NCBI GenBank assembly: GCA_045599965.1
Contig: JAZRXA010000066.1
Coordinates: 1-56,837 of the forward strand
From: RGIG5612 sp045599965
GTDB taxonomy: Bacteria > Bacillota > Clostridia > Lachnospirales > Lachnospiraceae
DNA length: 56,837 nucleotides
Direction of reading: 5' to 3'
A model generated the notes under the pieces. That model saw nothing but the letters and a program-made list of their open reading frames with translations. It did not search any database and was not told the DNA's origin. This document shows positions 26,056 to 33,752 of the stretch, in pieces (position 1 is the stretch's first letter; each line of letters starts with the position of its first letter). Position numbers and translations under genes: made by a program.

Positions 26056-27291
26056 TTATAACGAGAATTGTTCCTGCGCAGAAATATCTTCAGTAAATAT
26101 TTCTTTTAGCCATCCTTTTTTATATTCAACTGGTTTACTATCAAGTAAAGTAAAAGCTAATATTGGAAGCGTATTTGTTGCCATATCTAAAAGAGTTGGT
26201 TCGGTTATGCAAAATACTAAGCAAATAAGTGTGACAAACACTAAATAATAATCGTTTTTCTTAATGCCTCTCCATACGATATAAGTGTAGACAGCCATTA
26301 TTAAAATAAGTGCCAATATTCCGCTTCGGAGTAGTATTTGTAAGTATGAGCAGTCGACAAAATTGTAAGTGCCATCAGCTGCATTTGCGTATCCTACCCA
26401 AACTATGTTATTTCCAAATGCTTTTATACCATAATTATTTATGCCTGCTCGTCCTAATTGCAATCTTGTGTGTAATAAATTATCTAATGCTATCCAGAAT
26501 TCACTTTCAGTTTGATAAAGTGCATGTAACAAAATCGAAAAAATGCAAATAATAAACGGTGCTACTACCCATAACCATTTTAATTTACTTAATATTTTCC
26601 AATGTTTTTTTACTGATGTTTGAATTACAAAGAAAATTACTGCCGCACTCATTACGTAAAAAGCAAACTGTGCATGGCAAAGAATAAAAAATACTATATT
26701 TGTGGCTTCGAAAATTGCGTATTCCCATATTTTCATTCTTTCTTTTCTTAAATAAACATATTGCAAAAAAATAAATAATAAAAGAATAGGTGGCGTTGTG
26801 CAATAATTAAAGCCTAATCCATTCTTTATTTGTGTTCCATAATAAAACAATAAATTTTCATTCAACTCTACTAATATGGACAACAATATAAATACGAAAA
26901 ATACTACCGATAATATTAATGATATAGAAATTATTTTCTTTCCATTTATTTTATAAGATGCTATAAAAATCAAACTGTATGCTAAAAAGCTCTTTGCATC
27001 GCTTATTAAAAAGCAAAATGCAGCTACTATAAAAAAGATTCCGTAAAAGATTAAAATCTTCCAAGTAAAGTTTTTATTTATAAGTTTTATTAGAATTACT
27101 ACCGCGAAAAGCACTAAGGAAAATAGCATAATATATTGCAATATATCTTCCATATTTCCACCAGTTGCATAATCGTTATAATCCCATGCGGTTAGTGTAA
27201 GAAGCCTAGATAATAAAAATATTATCCAAGCAATACAAAAGATTCTTTCTTCTAATTTTCTTTCAATACAAAATGTTCTAACTTTTTCCAT
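26056..27291 (-). CDS. Wzy-like membrane protein, tandem paralogue A
   Basis: 411 residues with about 11 membrane segments. It aligns along its length with the next gene upstream: both have 'LGFNYCTT-P', 'R-KE--KIWE-AI-E--NI-FFI--HAQ-AFY', 'WLWVVAPFIICI' / 'WLWLVLPILIFV', and an outer loop with 'GRAGINNYGIKAFG' / 'GKNAISTYGVTALG' followed by 'YNFVDCSYLQIL' / 'YNYVDSAYLQIM'. The 'NxYG-G' loop plus 'VDxxYLQ' recalls the Wzy_C loop of polymerases. It overlaps the paralogue by one base (TAATG). The assignment as polymerase rests on topology and position. Confidence 0.7.
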   Translation of the reverse strand: MEKVRTFCIERKLEERIFCIAWIIFLLSRLLTLTAWDYNDYATGGNMEDILQYIMLFSLVLFAVVILIKLINKNFTWKILIFYGIFFIVAAFCFLISDAKSFLAYSLIFIASYKINGKKIISISLILSVVFFVFILLSILVELNENLLFYYGTQIKNGLGFNYCTTPPILLLFIFLQYVYLRKERMKIWEYAIFEATNIVFFILCHAQFAFYVMSAAVIFFVIQTSVKKHWKILSKLKWLWVVAPFIICIFSILLHALYQTESEFWIALDNLLHTRLQLGRAGINNYGIKAFGNNIVWVGYANAADGTYNFVDCSYLQILLRSGILALILIMAVYTYIVWRGIKKNDYYLVFVTLICLVFCITEPTLLDMATNTLPILAFTLLDSKPVEYKKGWLKEIFTEDISAQEQFSL

Positions 27292-28490
27292 TATTCTTCT
27301 TTCTTCTTAAAAACTAATCCTTCATAGTCTAAGTTTGTTACTACCATAATCGGCAAAATATTATATACAAAAGTCATTAATCTTGGTTCCGTAACACAAA
27401 GTGCCATTGCAAACAAAATCGCAAATACTGCCCAATAGTTTTTAACTTTCTCGGCTCTATAAATTGCCACTAAATAAATTGCAACAACGAGGCATATTGT
27501 AACAATTCCAAACTCAAGCATTATTTGCAAATATGCAGAATCTACATAGTTGTACGCATCCCATATTCCTTCTCCTTGAACTATGCTATATCCCATCCAT
27601 GTTATTGGCTGTCCTAAAGCAGTAACGCCATATGTGCTTATCGCATTTTTACCTAACGCTAATCTTCCATGTAAAAAATTATTTAACCAATTCAAAAGTA
27701 CTGAATCATAATTAAATAGAATGTGAATAAGAATTGATGCAACAAATATTAATATCGGCAATACTAGCCATAACCAATGAATCTTCTGTGAAATTTCCCA
27801 ATGATTTTTAAATAAACTTTGTATAGCAAAAAATACTATAGCAACTGTTCCCAAATAAAAGGCCATTTGCGCATGTGTCATAATAAAGAAAAATATATTT
27901 ATTACTTCTAATATTGCAAACTCCCAAATTTTTATTTTTTCTTTTCTGATTAATATATAATTTAGGATAAAGAAAAAATATAATATTGGGACCGTCGTAC
28001 AATAATTAAAGCCTAGGCTATGCCTGCCATTTACTGCCTGATTAAAAATAACATCTTCAGCTAATCCTATTTGGCTACAAACTGGAACAACAAAAAGTAA
28101 TAAGGCCATTAATGTTGCCGATATAATTAATATTTTTTTTGTATCTTTTTTATAGGCTGCTGCAAAGAAAAACCAATATCCTACCAGTTCTGTATTTTTA
28201 CTAAAATATGCACTTAATAAAAATACTACTAACATTACTCCATAGCCTATTATTGCTTTAACACTATATTTTTTTTGAATTAAATTAAACAAAATAACTA
28301 TGCAAGCTAGGAGTGTTGCAAAATATTTAATAAACTTTGTAACATTCGAAAAAATAGGTTCTGGTGAACACACATCAATAAGCCACCAACCCGTTAGTGT
28401 TAATAGAACTGCTAACAATAGCAGTCCCCAACTCAAATAAAACAAAATATCCTCAATATTTTTACTTTTATACCAATTAAGAAGTTTCAT
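27291..28490 (-). CDS. Wzy-like membrane protein, tandem paralogue B
   Basis: 399 residues from the ATG at 28490, just past the upstream stop (28492); the longer frame to 28520 would overlap the WbaP gene by 29 bases. About 11 membrane segments and the same landmarks as paralogue A ('HSLGFNYCTTVPIL', 'THAQMAFYLG', 'NYVDSAYLQIMLEFG', 'CVTEPRLMTFVYN'). A GGATC lies 9 bases before the ATG. Proposed role: polymerase for the second polysaccharide, alone or with paralogue A. Confidence 0.7.
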   Translation of the reverse strand: MKLLNWYKSKNIEDILFYLSWGLLLLAVLLTLTGWWLIDVCSPEPIFSNVTKFIKYFATLLACIVILFNLIQKKYSVKAIIGYGVMLVVFLLSAYFSKNTELVGYWFFFAAAYKKDTKKILIISATLMALLLFVVPVCSQIGLAEDVIFNQAVNGRHSLGFNYCTTVPILYFFFILNYILIRKEKIKIWEFAILEVINIFFFIMTHAQMAFYLGTVAIVFFAIQSLFKNHWEISQKIHWLWLVLPILIFVASILIHILFNYDSVLLNWLNNFLHGRLALGKNAISTYGVTALGQPITWMGYSIVQGEGIWDAYNYVDSAYLQIMLEFGIVTICLVVAIYLVAIYRAEKVKNYWAVFAILFAMALCVTEPRLMTFVYNILPIMVVTNLDYEGLVFKKKEE

Positions 28491-28491
28491 T

Positions 28492-29931
28492 TTATTTAGA
28501 TCCTTCTCTCTTAAATACAACCTTGAATGTCTTTAAGAGGATTTTTAAATCTAGCATTAGGTTCCAGTTTTTAATATATTCGTTATCTAATGCAACGATT
28601 TCTTCAAACTTCGTTATATTACTTCTTCCAGATACTTGCCAAAGGCCTGTTATTCCAGGCTTAAAAGATAACCTCATTTTGTGGTGAGCTTCGTAATGGC
28701 TAAACTCTTCTACCGTAGGTGGTCTTGTTCCAACTAAACTCATATCACCTTTAAGTACATTTATAAATTGTGGAAACTCATCTAAAGACCAGTCTCTAAT
28801 TTTATGGCCAATTCCAGGAAGAATTCTAGGGTCGTTTTCCATCTTAAACATATGGCCTTCCATCTCGTTTTGTGCCATAAGTTCTTTTTTACGCTCTTCT
28901 GCATCTATATACATAGACCTAAATTTATAAATATAAAACTGTCTTCCGTTTTTGCCGACTCTCTTTTGCTTAAAAAATACTGGTCCTTTATCTTTAGCTT
29001 TTATTTGTGGTGCTAAAATAATAAAAAGAATTCCTACTATTATGCATCCAATTATTCCGCCTAATATATCAACTATTCTTTTAACTGCTAATTTCCATGT
29101 TGCGGTAACATTATTACTCGTTGTTATCGTTGTTGCCGTACCAATTCTTTCTACTATCGCATTAGGAAGATCTTTTCCTTTATTAGAAACACTTAAGTGA
29201 ACAATTATTCCCGCTTCTAAGAAGTACTCTGTTAATTCTTTTTCCAAACCTTCATCAGCTATATCTATTAAAACTTCATCAACTACTTCCGTTAATACAT
29301 ATTGCTTTATTGTTTCTTTAGAAGCTAATATCTCATACTTAGTTACTGTGTCTTCATTCTTTGATTCTATTTGTTCGCCAATTTTTTCTTCATCTATTAA
29401 AGCAAGCCCTTTTACCTTAAAATATGTATAAGATTTTTCTTCCATTGCTTCTAACGTAGCTTCTAGATGCAGCTTATCTGTAACAATTAAAAGCTGTGGA
29501 AGGTTTGCTCTCTTTTTTAGGCGCATTCTTAAAAAATGCTTATAAAGGACTCTTGCTATTGTAATAAAAATAAAAGCAAACACTCCTGTTAAGCCAAAAA
29601 TCAAACGGCTAAACAATTCTGATTGCTTTGTTGCGAACATATATAAAACTATAAGAAGAATAGTTATTACTAACTGATATAAAACCCTAAAGCATTCTTG
29701 CCACTTACTTCTTTGTAAGATGCTTTTATAGTTTTGTCCAATTAGCGCTACTAAAAAATATAAGACTAGCAAAATTATTCCTAGTCTAGTATATAGACTT
29801 AATCTATCTCCATATACTTGACTATCAAATCTTATAGCAACAACGGCGACATACGTTACCGCTAAAACTATAAGGTCTAATATTGCAAAGTCTAGATGTT
29901 TAAGCCAACTTTGGCTACTCTTTTTATACAT
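28492..29931 (-). CDS. WbaP/WcaJ-type polyisoprenyl-phosphate hexose-1-phosphate transferase
   Basis: 479 residues, the normal length of the long initiators. Four to five N-terminal membrane segments (to about residue 125), a middle nucleotide-fold domain (about 145-260) and a C-terminal phosphoglycosyl transferase: 'FFKQKRVGKNGRQFYIYKFRSM', Asp-Glu in 'SLDEFPQFINVLKGDMSLVGTRPPT', 'SFKPGITGLWQVSGRSN'. It starts the second polysaccharide on undecaprenyl phosphate. There is no ribosome binding site; a TATAAT lies exactly six bases before the ATG, so the mRNA should be leaderless. It heads the sub-operon down to 24561. Confidence 0.94.
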   Translation of the reverse strand: MYKKSSQSWLKHLDFAILDLIVLAVTYVAVVAIRFDSQVYGDRLSLYTRLGIILLVLYFLVALIGQNYKSILQRSKWQECFRVLYQLVITILLIVLYMFATKQSELFSRLIFGLTGVFAFIFITIARVLYKHFLRMRLKKRANLPQLLIVTDKLHLEATLEAMEEKSYTYFKVKGLALIDEEKIGEQIESKNEDTVTKYEILASKETIKQYVLTEVVDEVLIDIADEGLEKELTEYFLEAGIIVHLSVSNKGKDLPNAIVERIGTATTITTSNNVTATWKLAVKRIVDILGGIIGCIIVGILFIILAPQIKAKDKGPVFFKQKRVGKNGRQFYIYKFRSMYIDAEERKKELMAQNEMEGHMFKMENDPRILPGIGHKIRDWSLDEFPQFINVLKGDMSLVGTRPPTVEEFSHYEAHHKMRLSFKPGITGLWQVSGRSNITKFEEIVALDNEYIKNWNLMLDLKILLKTFKVVFKREGSK

Positions 29932-29937
29932 GCGGGG

Positions 29938-29966
29938 ATTATACCATAAAAAAAATCTAAAACCAA
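29938..29966 (-). promoter_or_regulatory. Leaderless promoter of the WbaP-like gene
   Basis: Leftward -10 TATAAT (29938-29943), a 17-base spacer and a weak -35 TTGGTT (29961-29966). Six bases (CCCCGC) separate the -10 from the ATG at 29931. Confidence 0.6.
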
Positions 29967-29985
29967 CAAAAATGGCTACTTTGTA

Positions 29986-31020
29986 TTACAAAACCCTCTT
30001 TACTTTCGGGATTTTTCTTAAGGCCCAAACGATTAGATATGAAACAACTACTATGCCTATAAAACAAATGATAAATAGAAGTGGGCTTTCATATGGATTT
30101 ATTGCTAGATATCTTAAAACTAATCTAGCAAAGAACATATGCACTAGATAAATTCCAAATGTGCATTCATCAAACGAAAAGAATAGTTTCCATCCAAAAC
30201 CTTTTCTTTCTTTTTCTTTATATATAAAGCATCTTGTAAAAATTCCAAAAATACTTAATGCCTGTATTATCACTAAAACTGATGAATAACTAAAGAATAC
30301 ATCTTGAAATTTTATTCCTATTAGTCCTATAAGGCCCGTTAGAACAACCAAGATAAACGTCGATGCAAAGAACCCTACTATATAAATCCAATTTGGCACC
30401 TTAAAGTCTTCCTTGCTTATTAAGTATCCCGTAACAAAATATAGCGGATATACTGTTGCTATCGGAATATAAAAAGCTACTTCTATTCCAGCGCCTTTTA
30501 AAATCGGAAAGACTGCACTGAATATAAAAATAATTAACACTAAAATCCCAAGTTCTTTATTCGTACTATGTGCTGTAATTTTTCTAAAGAATGGCAAAAG
30601 TAGGTATAGGCCAATCAGCATATATAAATACCAAAGATGTGACCAGCTTTTTCCTGTTACAAAATTTAAGAGCGCTACTAAAATCGTCTCGACATTAAAA
30701 ACTTCGCCATTCATTATTACATCGAAAATCTTATAAAAAATTGTAAAAATTAAAAGAGCTATTACAACTTTGAAAATATATTTACTAAATATTTTCTTGT
30801 ATGTAATCTCTCTTTTTGGATTTAATAAAAGGGCGCCCGTAACCATTACAAAGACCGGGACTGCCCAATATAAATTATTAACTAAGGCTTCGCTTAGCAA
30901 CGTAGTTGGTGCCATTACTGTTTCGCCATATATAGAAACTGCGCCATAGCTCATATGTAAAACTATTATGGCAATGCATGCGAGTATTCTTAATAATGAA
31001 TATCTAATTTCTTTTTGCAC
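29986..31020 (-). CDS. Acyltransferase-3 family membrane protein
   Basis: 344 residues, about 10 membrane segments. 'IRYSLLRILACIAIIVLHMSYGAV' carries the conserved R and H of the family's first helix, and the order 'NNLYWAVPVFVMVTGALLLNP', 'WSHLWYLYMLIGLYLLLPF' is typical of OafA/YiaH-like proteins that O-acylate surface sugars. It starts 2 bases past the lipoprotein stop. The substrate is probably a sugar of the second polysaccharide, by location only. Confidence 0.88.
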   Translation of the reverse strand: MQKEIRYSLLRILACIAIIVLHMSYGAVSIYGETVMAPTTLLSEALVNNLYWAVPVFVMVTGALLLNPKREITYKKIFSKYIFKVVIALLIFTIFYKIFDVIMNGEVFNVETILVALLNFVTGKSWSHLWYLYMLIGLYLLLPFFRKITAHSTNKELGILVLIIFIFSAVFPILKGAGIEVAFYIPIATVYPLYFVTGYLISKEDFKVPNWIYIVGFFASTFILVVLTGLIGLIGIKFQDVFFSYSSVLVIIQALSIFGIFTRCFIYKEKERKGFGWKLFFSFDECTFGIYLVHMFFARLVLRYLAINPYESPLLFIICFIGIVVVSYLIVWALRKIPKVKRVL

Positions 31021-31022
31021 GT

Positions 31023-31205
31023 TTAATAGAATAATGCGTCGTCAAGACATCCGTCTTTATCATTTACATTTTCTTCTTCAGTCGTTGTTTCTTGCTCGGT
31101 AGTTTCTTCAGGTTTTACATCTTGACCATCGTAGCTTAACGAGCATCCTGCTAGCATTAACGCCGACATTACTATAATTAATATCCCTAATATTGTTTTT
31201 TTCAT
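31023..31205 (-). CDS. Small lipoprotein of unknown function
   Basis: 60 residues from the ATG at 31205, chosen because GGAGAATAAA precedes it; the longer frame has no such site. A clear lipoprotein signal, 'MKKTILGILIIVMSALMLAGC', puts the lipidated Cys at 21. The mature part is only 40 residues, acidic and Thr/Glu-rich ('EETTEQETTTEEENVND'), and ends 'GCLDDALFY'. No known domain. It has its own promoter inside the end of the transglutaminase gene and is coupled to the acyltransferase that follows. Confidence 0.75.
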   Translation of the reverse strand: MKKTILGILIIVMSALMLAGCSLSYDGQDVKPEETTEQETTTEEENVNDKDGCLDDALFY

Positions 31206-31231
31206 TTTATTCTCCAAAAGTGTGATATTCA

Positions 31232-31260
31232 ATTATAGCATAACTTATGTCATATACCAA
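31232..31260 (-). promoter_or_regulatory. Promoter of the small lipoprotein gene
   Basis: Leftward -10 TATAAT (31232-31237) and -35 TTGGTA (31255-31260), with a 17-base spacer. The -35 lies within the end of the upstream gene. The predicted leader is about 20 bases and contains the ribosome binding site. Confidence 0.65.
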
Positions 31261-32531
31261 TAATCTGCGTATCTAAATGTGCCTTCGTCGCCATAGGATA
31301 TTCCAAATCCGTTTCTACCTTTTTCCATCTCAAAGTCTGGGTCATAAAGCAATCCGTTTATTTCAACCCAGCCATGCGCACTTAGTCGTTCGCCGGCTGC
31401 GCTTAGGCAATAGCCTCTTACAACATGCGCATCGTATCCTAAGTAACGAGCCATATAATAAAGTGCGCAAGCTTTTGAGAAGCAATTTCCTCTTCCATTT
31501 CCAAACGCATACATCGCATAGCTTTCTGCTGACCAATTAAGTGGCAAGTTTACATATGGTATTCTTACGCACCAAGCGTATGCAGCATATAAGTTGTATC
31601 CAATAATATTTAATCTCTTTATTGTCTCTTTTTCTATTGTTGGTTTTAAATCAAATAATGCTTGCTTGTATTCGTCGTAATTATGTCTTCCTACCGCAAC
31701 TCTTCCTTCATCCGGTTCATTATTTACATAGTGAACTACGTATGCTAAAAAGTTTGTTCTATAAAGTTCCCTTAAATCTGGATTTGATACGAAATATGAA
31801 ACAAAATCAAAGTTTTCTGAGGCCTGACGGAGTTCTTCTATGCCCGACTCAATAAAATGCTGAATTGCTTTTGCATCATTTATACATCCTGCAGGACCCG
31901 GAATTGTTACATATTCTCTAAGGTCTTCGTTATTTTCTATATAGTATTTAAGATCATAGGCTTTTGCATAATCAAACCCATCATATACCGTAATTGGTTC
32001 TAATATTTCTGGCACATCTAATACTTTTCTATTTGGTTCATTATGTCCTGTGCTTACATAGTGCTTATAATATTGCCTAAAGTCTGGTCCAAACTGCTCT
32101 CTTAAATCCTTATTTGCATTATAATAAGACGCAACATCGAAGCCTTCGCAGGCCCTAACGCCTAATACCATTCCTTCTTTCATGAAATGGTTAATAAGCT
32201 TAACTGCGTCGGTGCCGCAGGCCTCTTTCGCTGGTTCATAGTTGTTATAATAATATTGTGGATTGTATACAAGACTATAATCTACGCCTTTGTATGTCGT
32301 TAGATTTTTTACGATTTTAGTTTTATTATAGTCGCCTGGGAAAAACTCAACCGTTGTTCCGTATTGGTCGCAGCGCTCTTTAATTTCTTCTTTACTAATA
32401 TTTATTCTATGTTTAGTTTCGGTTATCTTTTTAACTTTGGCGTCAGTTACTCTTACAATTGCAAAGACGCTAACTGCGACCAAAACAATAATAAATATTA
32501 TCTTAATAATTTTGTTGGGCGAATCCTTCAT
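31245..32531 (-). CDS. Membrane-anchored transglutaminase-like protein with tandem repeats
   Basis: 428 residues. One membrane anchor (about 9-27), then four degenerate repeats of about 45 residues (around 82-125, 131-168, 186-236 and 241-277), each built on 'D-x-x-x-Y-x-x-N-x-D-L-R' plus 'x-x-H-Y/F'. They resemble the repeats of some bacterial and choice-of-anchor surface proteins. The C-terminal domain has a transglutaminase/papain-like triad: Cys350 in 'GRGNCFSKAC', His386 in 'SAHGWVEI' and Asp397 in 'LLYDPDF'. It is predicted to act outside the cell, as a cross-linking enzyme or amidase/protease. AGGG precedes the ATG. It sits between an aminotransferase and a lipoprotein gene inside the polysaccharide locus, which is unusual. 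Confidence 0.8.
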   Translation of the reverse strand: MKDSPNKIIKIIFIIVLVAVSVFAIVRVTDAKVKKITETKHRINISKEEIKERCDQYGTTVEFFPGDYNKTKIVKNLTTYKGVDYSLVYNPQYYYNNYEPAKEACGTDAVKLINHFMKEGMVLGVRACEGFDVASYYNANKDLREQFGPDFRQYYKHYVSTGHNEPNRKVLDVPEILEPITVYDGFDYAKAYDLKYYIENNEDLREYVTIPGPAGCINDAKAIQHFIESGIEELRQASENFDFVSYFVSNPDLRELYRTNFLAYVVHYVNNEPDEGRVAVGRHNYDEYKQALFDLKPTIEKETIKRLNIIGYNLYAAYAWCVRIPYVNLPLNWSAESYAMYAFGNGRGNCFSKACALYYMARYLGYDAHVVRGYCLSAAGERLSAHGWVEINGLLYDPDFEMEKGRNGFGISYGDEGTFRYADYWYMT

Positions 32532-32537
32532 TTTTCC

Positions 32538-33752
32538 CTACCGTATAATCTCAGAAAGTTTTTCTATAGTATATTCCACTTCTTCGTCGGTAAGTAATGT
32601 ATGCAATGGAAGTGTTATTTCATTTTTATAGTGATTGTATGCATTAGGGAAATCTTTTATATCGTATCCTAGTTCCTTATAAGCTGTATGCATAGGAAGT
32701 GGTTTATAGTGCACGTTACATGAAACGCCCTTATTTGCCATATCTATAATTACTTGGTTTCTTCTTTGAACTGGGTCTTTAGTAGTCTCTGGCAAGTTTG
32801 CAATATAAAGATGGCCCGAGCTCTTAGCGTTTTTACTTACATGTGGAAGACTCTTTACTCCAAGTGGCTTTAGTGCCTTATCATACTTATTTATTATTTC
32901 ATGACGGCGATTTTGCATCTCATCATATCTTTCTAACTGCGCAAGGCCGATAGCCGCCATTATATCTGTCATGTTGCACTTATAATAAGTTCCTACTATA
33001 TCGTACTCCCAAGCTCCCGGCTGGTCTTTTGAAAGTGCATCTTTACTTTGGCCATGCAAACTAAGCAGCATTGCCTCTTTATAAATTTCCTCGTCGAAGC
33101 CCTCTACTTTCCATGTAAATGCGCCGCCTTCGGCTGTCGTTAAGTTCTTTACTGCATGGAAACTATATGTTGTAAAGTCTGATTGATGGCCGACTTTTTC
33201 TCCTTTGTAAGTTGCGCCCAGTGCATGTGCCGCATCTTCTACGATAATGACTCTGCCTATCTTTTGCTGTAGTCTTGCAGCTAGGCTGTCGCCCTCTTTT
33301 GGACTAAAGAGTTCTTTCTTTTCTTCGATGATTTCTTTTATCTTGTCATAATCGCATGGCACTCCGCCTAATGACACGGGAATTATCGCTTTTGTTTTTG
33401 GTGTAATAGCCGCTTTTACTTTTTCGTAGTCCATCTCAAGTGAGTCTTCCTGGCTATCTATTAATACTGGTTTTGCACCAACATGAAGCACTACCGACGC
33501 GGATGCCGTGTAGGTATAAGCTGGCACAATTACTTCGTCGCCTTGCCCAATTCCTAATATTCTTAGGACTGTTTCGGCGCATGCAGTTTGGCTATTTAAG
33601 CAAACAACCTTTTTCGTTCCGATATATTCGGCAAGTTTCTTTTCGAATTCTTTTGTTTTAGGACCTGTTGTTATCCAACCAGATCTTAAAACTTCGCTAA
33701 CATATTCAATTTCCTTTTCGCCTATATCAGGTGGTGAAAATTTTACTTGCAT
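32538..33752 (-). CDS. PglE-like sugar 4-aminotransferase
   Basis: 404 residues, DegT/DnrJ/EryC1 PLP family. 'VVCLNSQTACAETVLRILGIGQGDEVIVPAYTYTASA', 'VIIVEDAAHALGATYKGEKVG' and the Schiff-base Lys in 'TTYSFHAVKNLTTAEGGAF' are intact. The 'SFHAVKNLT-AEGG' form is that of UDP-4-keto-6-deoxy-sugar 4-aminotransferases (PglE, PseC-like). It overlaps the CapD/PglF-like gene by 10 bases, so the two should give a UDP-4-amino-4,6-dideoxy-HexNAc (bacillosamine-type). No PglD-like acetyltransferase follows. Confidence 0.85.
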   Translation of the reverse strand: MQVKFSPPDIGEKEIEYVSEVLRSGWITTGPKTKEFEKKLAEYIGTKKVVCLNSQTACAETVLRILGIGQGDEVIVPAYTYTASASVVLHVGAKPVLIDSQEDSLEMDYEKVKAAITPKTKAIIPVSLGGVPCDYDKIKEIIEEKKELFSPKEGDSLAARLQQKIGRVIIVEDAAHALGATYKGEKVGHQSDFTTYSFHAVKNLTTAEGGAFTWKVEGFDEEIYKEAMLLSLHGQSKDALSKDQPGAWEYDIVGTYYKCNMTDIMAAIGLAQLERYDEMQNRRHEIINKYDKALKPLGVKSLPHVSKNAKSSGHLYIANLPETTKDPVQRRNQVIIDMANKGVSCNVHYKPLPMHTAYKELGYDIKDFPNAYNHYKNEITLPLHTLLTDEEVEYTIEKLSEIIR

